Assembly: GCA_030598385.1 (NCBI GenBank)
Contig: JAUVQB010000018.1
Coordinates: 1-10,758, forward strand
Direction of reading: 5' to 3'
Length of the DNA: 10,758 nt
Source of the DNA: Alphaproteobacteria bacterium
GTDB taxonomy: Bacteria > Pseudomonadota > Alphaproteobacteria > Kiloniellales > JAKSDN01
The position numbers and the translations under genes were made by a program. Positions 1 through 6,413 of the stretch are shown one piece after another. The notes below the pieces were generated by a model. It made no database searches. It was given only the letters and a program-made list of their open reading frames with translations, and was not told where the DNA came from. The stretch's first letter is position 1. Each line of letters begins with the position of its first letter.

Positions 1-245
1 ATGCGCTCGCGCATCGCCCGCAAGGTCTCCGGCGTGATGGCATTGTCGTTGAAGATCCGGCTCTCGTAGAGCGCCACGCCGTCCTGCCGGACGATCCGGC
101 GGAACTCGTGCTCCATGGTCTGATCGCTGGCGAGGACGATCAGGCCGATCGCCGCGCGCTCCGCGATTCCCTCGTCGAGCCGGGACGGCAGGACGCCGAG
201 GTCGAGGTAGCTTTCGCTGTGTGCGCTTGATTGTACGTGGCTCAT
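1..245 (-). CDS. Asp/Glu racemase / maleate isomerase / EutA-like protein, 5' part only
   Basis: This gene starts with the ATG at 245 and runs off the left edge; 81 codons are visible with no stop. A good ribosome site (GGAGG, about nine bases upstream) supports the start. After a variable leader of about 30 residues comes IGLIVLASDQTMEHEF (residues 33-48), then a GVALYESRIF strand and an ITPETLRAM segment. This is the N-terminal pattern of the Asp/Glu racemase superfamily, which includes maleate cis-trans isomerase, arylmalonate decarboxylase and the ectoine-utilisation protein EutA. The catalytic cysteines of that superfamily would lie further on and cannot be checked. The gene sits 29 bases downstream of the DadA-type gene on the same strand, so the two are probably co-transcribed. 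Subfamily and substrate are not settled: EutA-like is my best guess; racemase or isomerase are alternatives. Confidence 0.72.
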   Translation of the reverse strand, partial: MSHVQSSAHSESYLDLGVLPSRLDEGIAERAAIGLIVLASDQTMEHEFRRIVRQDGVALYESRIFNDNAITPETLRAMRER

Positions 246-274
246 GGCTTTCTCGCCTCCTGGCGCGGCACTCG

Positions 275-1519
275 TCAGTTCAGGATCATGCCGTCGAGCG
301 GGATGGCCGCTTCTTTGCCGGCGATCAGGTCCGCCGTGATGCGCGCCGATCCATGGGCCATGGTCCAGCCCATATGGCCCTGGCCGCAGTTGAAGTAGAG
401 GTTTTGATATCTCTTGCGCCCGAACAGCGGCGTGCCCTCCGGGGTCATGGGGCGCAGTCCGGCCCAGGGCTCGGCGCTGTCGTAGTCGCCGCCCTCGGGA
501 TAGAGCTCCTTGGCAACGGACAGCATGAAGTCGAAGTCGCTCGGCTGGTGGCTGGTGGCGTATCCCGAAATCTCCGCGGTCGCGGTGAGGCGCATGCGGT
601 CTCCGAAGCGGGAAATGGCGATCAGATTTTCCTCGTCCACCGCGCCGATGGTGGGCGGGTGCGGGTGGTTGCCAACGGGAATCGTCATGGAATAGCCCTT
701 CACCGGATAGATTGGCAGGCCGACGCCGATGTCGCGCGCCAGGATGGGGCTGTGGTTGCCGAGCGCCAGGACGTAGGCGTCGGCGCTGAAATCTCCCTTC
801 GCGGTGGTAATGCGGGCGACCCGATCCGCCTCGGTTTCGATGCCGAGAATCTCGGTCTCGTAATGAAATTCAGCGCCCTTTTGCGCCGCGTGACTCGCGA
901 GGCCTTGGGTGAACTTGCAGCAGTCGCCGGTTTCGTCGCTCGGGCAGTAGATGCCGCCGGCGATGCGGTCCTTCGCCGCGGCCAAAGACGGCTCGAGCTT
1001 GACCAGGGCGTCGCTGTCGAGGACCTCGATCGCCTGACCGTCCTCGGCGAGGATCTGCATGTGAGCGACCCCGCGTTCCAGCGACTCCGCGCTGCGATAG
1101 AAAAAGACGATGCCGCGGTCGATGCGATCGTAGTCGATGTGGCAGTCCGCCAGCGTTTCGTGCAGCACCGCTTGCGAATAGAGGCAGAGCCGGTGCTTGC
1201 GCAGGGTGTTGATGCGCGCTCGCTCGTGGGTGCATTGGCGCAGGAACAGGAGCGACCAGGACCATTGCTGGAGATCGGCGCGCGGGCGAAAGCGCAGCGC
1301 TTGGTTCTTCGACAGGAGCGACTTCAACAGGATCAGCGGCGCCGCTGGCGACGACCAGGCAAAGGCGTGGCCGGGCGCCACCATGCCGGCATTTCCCCAG
1401 CTCGTCTCGAGCCCCGCCGCCTCGCGCCCTTCGAGGACGACAACTTCGTGGCCGTCCTTGATGAGCTCATAGGCCGTGGTCACGCCGACGACCCCAGCGC
1501 CCATGACCAAGACCCTCAT
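275..1519 (-). CDS. dadA: FAD-dependent D-amino acid dehydrogenase (DadA family)
   Basis: This 414-residue flavoprotein oxidoreductase is close to the usual DadA length (E. coli DadA is about 432). Family members oxidise D-amino acids to 2-oxo acids and pass electrons to the respiratory chain at the inner membrane. The N-terminus carries the FAD dinucleotide fold GAGVVG (residues 7-12), with Glu30 ending the second strand to bind the ribose. WGNAGMVAPG follows at 41-50. PVKGYS (272-277), WAGLRPMTPEG (352-362) and the FAD-closing GHMGWT (381-386) are typical DadA/glycine oxidase-family signatures. The ATG start puts the Rossmann motif at the expected place; the ribosome site is only weakly purine-rich. 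It lies 112 bases after chaC and 29 before an Asp/Glu racemase-like gene. Usual DadA partners are PLP alanine racemases, which are not seen here. The family is secure; the exact substrate is not, and the symbol is given by similarity only. Confidence 0.87.
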   Translation of the reverse strand: MRVLVMGAGVVGVTTAYELIKDGHEVVVLEGREAAGLETSWGNAGMVAPGHAFAWSSPAAPLILLKSLLSKNQALRFRPRADLQQWSWSLLFLRQCTHERARINTLRKHRLCLYSQAVLHETLADCHIDYDRIDRGIVFFYRSAESLERGVAHMQILAEDGQAIEVLDSDALVKLEPSLAAAKDRIAGGIYCPSDETGDCCKFTQGLASHAAQKGAEFHYETEILGIETEADRVARITTAKGDFSADAYVLALGNHSPILARDIGVGLPIYPVKGYSMTIPVGNHPHPPTIGAVDEENLIAISRFGDRMRLTATAEISGYATSHQPSDFDFMLSVAKELYPEGGDYDSAEPWAGLRPMTPEGTPLFGRKRYQNLYFNCGQGHMGWTMAHGSARITADLIAGKEAAIPLDGMILN

Positions 1520-1631
1520 GTCACCCGGCCCCGCATCGCTCCATCCTTGGGTCCCACCGGTTCCGACTATGACCGGATGGCATCATACGCCAATCGGCTG
1601 GTCCTGTGTGACGACGCCATCGAAGCCAATA
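1520..1631. other. Spacer between chaC and dadA, possible dadA promoter
   Basis: These 112 bases lie between the chaC stop and the dadA start, both on the minus strand. A minus-strand TATGAT at 1582-1587 would make a good -10 element about 60 bases before the dadA ATG, but the matching -35 is poor. A small inverted repeat (CCGGT at 1557-1561 with ACCGG at 1572-1576) flanks it on the downstream side and could be an operator or chance. No terminator for chaC is visible, so read-through from chaC into dadA is also possible. Confidence 0.3.
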
Positions 1632-2246
1632 CTAACCGCCTTTCGGCCCGTCGATCCGGCCGTCTATCATCTGGAGAATGCGCTTGAGGTCTCCGGTCGC
1701 CAGGCCGAGGGCCTCCATGTGATGCACCGTGTTGCGCAGGTATTCGATGCCCGGGCCACTCACGCCGACGCCTTCCCGGATGAGCTCGGCGGTCGCCTCC
1801 AGTTCCAGCTCGCCGGTGTATTGATGATGCGCGCGGTCGACGACGAAGCTGGCCGCGCGGACCTCGCCGTCGGGCGTCGCGACCCGGACCCAGCGCGGGA
1901 TGTAGACCTCGGTGACCAGCTCGCGCTCGTAGAGGTAATCCATGACCTCGCTGGCCTCGCCCGCCGGGACGCGGAAGGCAAGGCCCTCGCAGGAGCCGCC
2001 CCGGTCCAGGCCCAGCACCAGGCCGGGGCGCTCGGGCGTGCCGCGGTAGACATGGGAATAGATGCAGAAGCGCCGGTGGAAGCCATAGAGCCGCCCGCGG
2101 CGCACCTCCAGATGCGGAAAGCCCGGGTTCCACATGAGCGACCCGTAAGCGAAGACCCAGATGTCCGCGCCGGGGTGGAGGCGCAGCCGTGGGGCCGATG
2201 GCTCGCCGGGCGAGGCGGATCGGCGGATCGTACGGTTCGAGCGCAT
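1632..2246 (-). CDS. ChaC-type gamma-glutamylcyclotransferase
   Basis: The 204-residue product belongs to the ChaC family, which cleaves glutathione in the cytosol to 5-oxoproline and Cys-Gly. The hallmark substrate-binding loop FAYGSLMWNPGF lies at residues 32-43, followed by the RRGRLYGFHRRFCIYS strand pair (49-64). GLVLGLDRGGSCEGLAFRV (75-93) is the core barrel, and YLYEREL (104-110) holds the expected catalytic acid, probably Glu109. The C-terminus (GPGIEYLRNTVHHMEALG) also matches ChaC proteins. I chose the ATG at 2246: the frame stays open to 2399, but the extra residues have no family similarity and would cross into the divergent DUF2125 start. About 28 residues precede the first strand. 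An AGGAGA stands 18 bases before this ATG, rather far, so the exact start is tentative. ChaC is the first gene of a minus-strand series ahead of dadA. Its function is inferred from family membership. Confidence 0.88.
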   Translation of the reverse strand: MRSNRTIRRSASPGEPSAPRLRLHPGADIWVFAYGSLMWNPGFPHLEVRRGRLYGFHRRFCIYSHVYRGTPERPGLVLGLDRGGSCEGLAFRVPAGEASEVMDYLYERELVTEVYIPRWVRVATPDGEVRAASFVVDRAHHQYTGELELEATAELIREGVGVSGPGIEYLRNTVHHMEALGLATGDLKRILQMIDGRIDGPKGG

Positions 2247-2278
2247 GCACCTGTCGCTGCTGGTTCTCCTATGACGCG

Positions 2279-2306
2279 ATCCTAGCCGAGCCTGGCCCCG
2301 CTGCAA
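2279..2306 (-). promoter_or_regulatory. Possible chaC promoter
   Basis: On the minus strand, TTGCAG (2301-2306) and TAGGAT (2279-2284) are separated by 16 bases, resembling a sigma-70 -35/-10 pair. Transcription would start near 2272, giving a leader of about 26 bases that includes AGGAGA. The matches are partial and unverified. In the same divergent spacer (2247-2359) I see no clear plus-strand promoter for the DUF2125 gene. Confidence 0.35.
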
Positions 2307-2359
2307 GTTCAGCCTGCGTCCACGACAAACGGGCGCCGACCTGCCAAGATCGCCGCGCC

Positions 2360-3382
2360 ATGCGCACTCGCTCCCTCGTTGTCGGCCTGTTGACGGCAAT
2401 TGCCCTCGTTGCGGGGGCCGGCGGCGGTTACTGGGTCTGGTGGGCCGGGCAGCTCGAGCGCGGCATCGCCCAGTGGCGTGAGCTGCAACGTCTGCGCGGT
2501 TTCGAAATCATCTATGACGGCCCGGCGATCGACGGCTTTCCGCTCGCCCACGAGGCGCGCTTCGACGCACCGGCGATCCACTGGCCGGACGGCCCAATTT
2601 GGCGAGGCCCGGCGCTCAGCGCCCGGGCCGCGCTCTGGGATCCGGCCACCATCGCCATTTCCTTTGCGGGCCGCCACGTCGTGGAGCGCCTGAACGCGGG
2701 CAGGTTGGGTGCGATGACCCTCGACAGCCGGGAGGCCGACGGATTGCTGCGGCTGCGTGCCGACGGCCGGCTCGAAAGCGCCGATGCGATCTTGCTGGGA
2801 CTCGATGTCCTGGCCGAACCCCTCGGCCGCTTCGCGAGCGAAAGTTTGCATGTGTCGCTCACCCCGGACTACAGCCCGGAAACGGGATTCGTTGCCGGCC
2901 ACGCTTTCGCCGTCGAAACCAGCGAGGTGCAGGTCCCGGCCGCCCTCGCCGCGCCCTTGGACCCCACGGCTAAATGGATCCGCGCGGTCGGCCGGCTGGA
3001 CGGCGTCTTGCCGCAAGACGTGCCGCTTCTGGCTCTTGCCGCTTGGCGTGACAACGGCGGCGCCTTGACCCTGGAACGGGTCGAGGTCGAATGGCCGCCC
3101 CTTGGGTTGAGTGCGAACGGGCGCCTCACCCTGGACGACCAGCTTCGGCCCCAGGGGCAGCTCGCCGCCCGCATCGCCGGATTGCCGGAGCTGCTCGACC
3201 GGCTGGTGGCGAGCGAACTGATGACCGCTCAGCAGGTCACCAACATCAAGCTGGGGGTTCTCGCGTTCTCCGGCGAGCGTGACGACAAGGGCCGGCCGGT
3301 GCTGGCCGTGCCGCTTATTCTTCGCGCGGGCGTGCTTTCTCTGGGGCCGTTTCCTCTGGCCCGAATTTCTCCCGTTCTCTAG
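2360..3382 (+). CDS. DUF2125 family envelope protein
   Basis: This 340-residue protein matches the DUF2125 family of alphaproteobacteria, whose function is unknown. The N-terminus (RTRS, then a hydrophobic stretch at about residues 5-29 with VVGLLTAIALVAGAGGG) is a signal anchor or uncleaved signal peptide, placing the rest in the periplasm. The stretch after it (WWAGQLERGIAQWRELQRLRG at 27-47, then a YDGPAIDGFPLA segment) is typical of the family, and the remainder is beta-rich with repeating GRLTLDDQLRPQGQLAARI-like strands, which recalls AsmA-like lipid-transport or envelope proteins (inference only). I chose the ATG at 2360 because it begins directly before the signal anchor; the frame is open further upstream but with no plausible protein. 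The ribosome site is weak. It is divergent from chaC, and its last 68 bases overlap the 3' end of tyrA. Confidence 0.8.
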   Translation: MRTRSLVVGLLTAIALVAGAGGGYWVWWAGQLERGIAQWRELQRLRGFEIIYDGPAIDGFPLAHEARFDAPAIHWPDGPIWRGPALSARAALWDPATIAISFAGRHVVERLNAGRLGAMTLDSREADGLLRLRADGRLESADAILLGLDVLAEPLGRFASESLHVSLTPDYSPETGFVAGHAFAVETSEVQVPAALAAPLDPTAKWIRAVGRLDGVLPQDVPLLALAAWRDNGGALTLERVEVEWPPLGLSANGRLTLDDQLRPQGQLAARIAGLPELLDRLVASELMTAQQVTNIKLGVLAFSGERDDKGRPVLAVPLILRAGVLSLGPFPLARISPVL

Positions 3383-4295
3383 TGTCGAAGGTGCCGGCCT
3401 GATGGGCTTCGATGACGCCGGCCCGGATCTCGCGGGTGCGGCGGAACAGGGTCTCGAGCACCTCGCCCTCGCCCCAGCGGATGGCGCGCTGCAGGGCCGT
3501 GATGTCCTCGTTGAAGCGCTGCAGCATTTCCAGCACCGCCTCGCGGTTGTTGAGGAAGATGTCGCGCCACATGATGGGGTCGGAGGCGGCGATGCGGGTG
3601 AAGTCGCGAAAGCCGCTGGCGGAGAATTTCACCACCTCGGCGCGTTCGCTTTCCTCCAGGTTGGTGGCCGTGCCGACGATGGTGTAGGCGATCAGGTGCG
3701 GCAGGTGCGAGGTGATCGCCAGCACCTTGTCGTGATGCGCCGGCTCCATGAACTCGATGGTCGAGCCGCAGGCTCGCCACATGGCGCTGACCTTCTCGAT
3801 GGCCTCGCCGTCGGTTCCGGGCGGCGGTGTCAGGATGCACCAGCGATCGTCGAACAGCTCGGCGAAGCCGGCCTCGGGCCCCGAGTGCTCGGTGCCCGCC
3901 ACCGGATGGCCGGGCACGAGATGAACGCCGTCCGGTAGCTGCGGACCCACGTCGCGGATCGTCGCCTGCTTGACCGAGCCGACGTCGCTGACGATCGTCC
4001 CCGGCGCCAGGTGCGGCCCCATCGCCTCGGCCACCTCGGCGTAGGCGCTCAGCGGGGTGCACAGCATGACCAGGTCCGCGCCCTCGGCCGCTTCGCCGGG
4101 ATCTTCGAACATGGCCTCCGCCAATCCCAGTTCCAGGGCCTTCGCCCGGGTCGCCTGGGATCGGGCGCAGCCGACGATCGAGCGAGCCAGTCCGTGGCGC
4201 GCCGCGGCGCGGGCCAGGGACGAGCCGATCAGGCCCATGCCGATAATCGCCAGGCGCTCGAACAAAGGATTCGCGGTCTCGCCGTCGCCGCTCAT
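3315..4295 (-). CDS. tyrA: Prephenate/cyclohexadienyl dehydrogenase
   Basis: TyrA oxidatively decarboxylates prephenate (or arogenate) to 4-hydroxyphenylpyruvate (or tyrosine) in the cytosol. The 326-residue product has the nucleotide fold GMGLIGSSLARA (19-30), DVGSVK (104-109), GHPVAGTEHSGPEAG (129-143), SHLPH (196-200) and FRDFTRIAASDPIMWRDI (229-246). Ser107, His130, His197, His200 and Arg234 correspond to active-site residues described for Aquifex TyrA. There is no fused chorismate mutase domain. The second strand ends VGCARSQ rather than with the usual Asp, so NADP may be accepted (inference). The ATG at 4295 shares ATGA with the hisC stop, which decides the start over a longer open frame that only shadows hisC. 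Residues 305-326 form a charged tail encoded opposite the end of the DUF2125 gene. It is the last gene of the operon. Confidence 0.93.
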   Translation of the reverse strand: MSGDGETANPLFERLAIIGMGLIGSSLARAAARHGLARSIVGCARSQATRAKALELGLAEAMFEDPGEAAEGADLVMLCTPLSAYAEVAEAMGPHLAPGTIVSDVGSVKQATIRDVGPQLPDGVHLVPGHPVAGTEHSGPEAGFAELFDDRWCILTPPPGTDGEAIEKVSAMWRACGSTIEFMEPAHHDKVLAITSHLPHLIAYTIVGTATNLEESERAEVVKFSASGFRDFTRIAASDPIMWRDIFLNNREAVLEMLQRFNEDITALQRAIRWGEGEVLETLFRRTREIRAGVIEAHQAGTFDTREREKFGPEETAPEKARPREE

Positions 4296-5377
4296 GCGAC
4301 GAACTCCGCCAGGGCCGCGACCACCGCGCGGGTTTGCGCTTCGGTCCCGATGGTCACCCGCAGGCAGTCCGGCAGGCCATAGGCCGCCATGCCCCGCACC
4401 AGGATGCCGCGCGCCTTCAGCCAGGTAAGCGCCGTGGCCGCGTCGTGGCCGTTCTGCCCGGGAAATCGCAGCAGCACGAAGTTGCCTGCACTCGGCCGCG
4501 GATCGAGGCCCAGGGCGGCGGTTTGCTCGCGGAACCATTCCAGCCACTGGGCGTTGTGGTCGCGGGATCGTGTTGCGTGGCCCCGGTCCTCGATGGCCGC
4601 CACGCCGGCTGCCAGGGCGGGCGCCGTCACGTTGAACGGCCCGCGCATCCGGTTGAGCACGTCGGCCACCTCGGCCGGGGCGTAGGCCCAGCCGAGACGC
4701 AGGCCCGCCAGGCCGTGGATCTTGGAGAAGGTGCGCGTCATCACCACGCGATCAGAGGCCTCCACCAGTTTGGCCCCGTCCTCGTAATCGTTGCGCATCA
4801 CGTATTCCGCATAAGCGGCATCGAGCAGCAGCATCACATGGCCGGGCAGGCCCTCGACCAGGCGCTCGAGCTGCGAACCGCTCAGGCAGCTGCCGGTCGG
4901 GTTGTTGGGATTGGCGAGGCACAGGACCCGGGTGCGCGGCCCGGCCCGGCCGATCAAGCCCTCCAGGTCGGCGCTCAGGTCGCGCTCGGGCACCGCGACG
5001 GGCGTGGCGCCGGCGGTTTTGGCGGCGATGGCATACAAGAGGAAGCCGTGGGCGCTGTAGAGCACTTCGTCGCCGGGTCCGGCATAGGCGCGGATGAGCA
5101 GCGAGATCAGCTCGTCCGATCCGTTGCCGCAAACGATGCGCGCCGGGTCCAGGCCGTGGCGCTCGGCGATGGCACGGCGCAGCTCTTGCGCGCCGCCGTC
5201 GGGATAGCGGTGCAGGCCTGCCGAGAGCGCCGCGTAGGCTTCCTGTGCGCGCGGGCTGGCGCCGAGCGGGTTTTCGTTCGATGCCAGACAAGTCGGCTCG
5301 GCAAAGCCGGGAGCTGCCGCTTCGCCGCCCACGTAAGGGGCTACGTCGAGAATCCCCGGCCGGGGCGTCAGCGACAT
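4292..5377 (-). CDS. hisC: Histidinol-phosphate/aromatic aminotransferase (HisC family)
   Basis: This 361-residue class I/II PLP aminotransferase has the usual HisC length and motifs: SNENPLG (33-39), YPDGG (58-62), NGSDEL (85-90), ANPNNPTG (155-162), DAAYAEY (186-192), the FSK Schiff-base lysine Lys219, GLRLGW (225-230) and carboxylate-binding Arg340 in CLRVTIG. Family members transaminate imidazole-acetol phosphate in histidine synthesis, and many also act on phenylpyruvate and 4-hydroxyphenylpyruvate. Its place between a chorismate mutase-like gene and tyrA makes a tyrosine/phenylalanine role likely, with or without histidine synthesis; no other his gene is present here. The ATG at 5377 lies ten bases inside the preceding gene, with GGAG just upstream; its TGA overlaps the tyrA ATG. 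Both junctions suggest translational coupling. Family assignment is firm; the main substrate is inferred. Confidence 0.91.
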   Translation of the reverse strand: MSLTPRPGILDVAPYVGGEAAAPGFAEPTCLASNENPLGASPRAQEAYAALSAGLHRYPDGGAQELRRAIAERHGLDPARIVCGNGSDELISLLIRAYAGPGDEVLYSAHGFLLYAIAAKTAGATPVAVPERDLSADLEGLIGRAGPRTRVLCLANPNNPTGSCLSGSQLERLVEGLPGHVMLLLDAAYAEYVMRNDYEDGAKLVEASDRVVMTRTFSKIHGLAGLRLGWAYAPAEVADVLNRMRGPFNVTAPALAAGVAAIEDRGHATRSRDHNAQWLEWFREQTAALGLDPRPSAGNFVLLRFPGQNGHDAATALTWLKARGILVRGMAAYGLPDCLRVTIGTEAQTRAVVAALAEFVA

Positions 5378-6261
5378 CCCGCCCGCTCCGGCCCGACGTC
5401 GGGAGCCAGCTCGTCCACGGAAAGCGGAACGGCATAGCTTCCGATCACCCAGACCTGGCCGATCGGAGAGTTCTGCTCCTCGGCGAGGCGCAGCACGCGG
5501 GGGTCCTTCGCCTCGAGAAAACCTTCCACTTCGACCAGCACCCAGGGGACTTTGCCCCTGGCCGACCAGTTCTGCATGTCGACCACGTGGAAGTCGGCTC
5601 GAGTGAGCGCCTCCCGCAAGCCGCCGCGCGATAGCTGGGCGGTGTTTTCGGCGACCAGGAAGCCACGGTCCCGGTCGCTGGCTTCCGGCGGCGCCAGGGC
5701 GATGGCGAGCGCCTCCAACCCCTCGAAGCGGTGATCGAGGGCGGCGAAAGGCAGGCGGGCGATGATCTTGGGCACATCCGGGCCGTTGCGGACCAGGTTG
5801 CGCCACCAGGGATCGGCTTCCTCGCCTTGCGGCAGCGGCAGCACGCCGACCGTGGCGTGACCGTCGCTGACGGCGCGCAGCACCCCGAGGACGGTCTGAT
5901 GGGCGCTGATCGGACGCTCGGCGCCATACTGCGCACGGGCGAGCGTTGGCAACCCGTCGTGGCCCATCTTCTCGGCATAGACCGCGACGGCGTAGGGCCC
6001 TTCCAGCGCGGTCATGGCCGAGATGATCTCGCGCCAAATACTCACCAGAACGGCCTTGGGGAGGGGACCCTTATGGCGCGCCACCAGGCGGCGGAGGATC
6101 CGCGCCTCGCGCCCGGGACGGATAAAGGGCCCGCCCTCGCCTTTGACGTGGCCGATCTGGTCGGCCAACGCCACACGGCGCATCAGGAGATCGTGAACCG
6201 CAACGTCGATCTCGTCTATATCGCGGCGCAGATCGTCCAGCGAAGGAATGTCGGCAGTCAT
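5368..6261 (-). CDS. Chorismate mutase with degenerate prephenate dehydratase-like and ACT-like regions
   Basis: Residues 6-88 form an AroQ-type chorismate mutase domain. Aligned by eye to E. coli PheA, Arg12, Arg29, Lys40, Arg51 and Glu52 match active-site Arg11, Arg28, Lys39, Arg51 and Glu52; Glu87 stands at Gln88, as in other mutases. REIISAMTALEGP (77-89) leads into what should be the dehydratase, as in P-proteins. That region (about 90-198) is only some 110 residues against about 180, and has neither the glycine-rich GPxGTFS-like start nor the TRF catalytic motif nor the SHPQ segment. A C-terminal part (199-282) ending VWVIGSYAVPL resembles a PheA ACT domain, but no ESRP motif is visible. 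So I expect mutase activity (chorismate to prephenate) and no dehydratase. It is the first gene of the operon, overlapping hisC by ten bases. The ATG at 6261 lacks a strong ribosome site. Annotators may call it chorismate mutase or pheA. Confidence 0.85.
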   Translation of the reverse strand: MTADIPSLDDLRRDIDEIDVAVHDLLMRRVALADQIGHVKGEGGPFIRPGREARILRRLVARHKGPLPKAVLVSIWREIISAMTALEGPYAVAVYAEKMGHDGLPTLARAQYGAERPISAHQTVLGVLRAVSDGHATVGVLPLPQGEEADPWWRNLVRNGPDVPKIIARLPFAALDHRFEGLEALAIALAPPEASDRDRGFLVAENTAQLSRGGLREALTRADFHVVDMQNWSARGKVPWVLVEVEGFLEAKDPRVLRLAEEQNSPIGQVWVIGSYAVPLSVDELAPDVGPERAGCR

Positions 6262-6413
6262 GGTGTCTATGGTGTAAGGCTCGCGAGGGCTAAGGATTAA
6301 TCTGTGACTTCGCCAAAAGCAAAGAAAACCTGGACCAGAGGAAAGCGTTGACAGGCGCCTCTCTGACCCCCTAGCTATCGGCTCTTCGCGCTGGGGCCAA
6401 GGCGGAAAGCCTG
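6262..6413. other. Divergent spacer between the chorismate mutase operon and metX
   Basis: This 152-base spacer must hold the start signals of two divergent operons. The right half carries a candidate metX promoter (listed separately). For the minus-strand operon I see only weak possibilities, such as TTGGCG followed 17 bases later by TTAGCC reading leftward. There is a perfect eight-base palindrome CTCGCGAG at 6280-6287. I looked for the SAM-II (metA) riboswitch often found before methionine genes in alphaproteobacteria and did not recognise its hairpin and pseudoknot pattern. Confidence 0.45.
6348..6377 (+). promoter_or_regulatory. metX: Possible metX promoter
   Basis: A perfect -35 hexamer TTGACA (6348-6353) is followed after 18 bases by TAGCTA (6372-6377), a weak -10; with a 17-base spacing the hexamer would be CTAGCT. 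Transcription would begin near 6384, giving a short leader of about 30 bases with AAGGCGGA before the metX ATG at 6414. This leader is too short for a known SAM riboswitch. Confidence 0.42.

Noticed and set aside
221..1687. Plus-strand open frame of 488 codons
   Set aside because: It lies opposite the well-supported dadA gene, shows no family motifs and reads as Arg/Ala/Gly-rich shadow protein typical of high-GC antisense frames.
2309..3016. Minus-strand open frames opposite the DUF2125 gene
   Set aside because: The plus-strand frame has a signal anchor and DUF2125-like pattern, and chaC starts independently; the antisense frames have low-complexity composition.
4334..5437. Plus-strand open frame of 367 codons opposite hisC
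   Set aside because: Antisense shadow of an aminotransferase with all PLP motifs; no recognisable domain.
4296..6037. Extended frame upstream of hisC, and the 5' extension of tyrA
   Set aside because: The extra residues are out-of-frame shadows of the chorismate mutase and hisC genes; conserved N-termini and ribosome sites place the real starts at 5377 and 4295.
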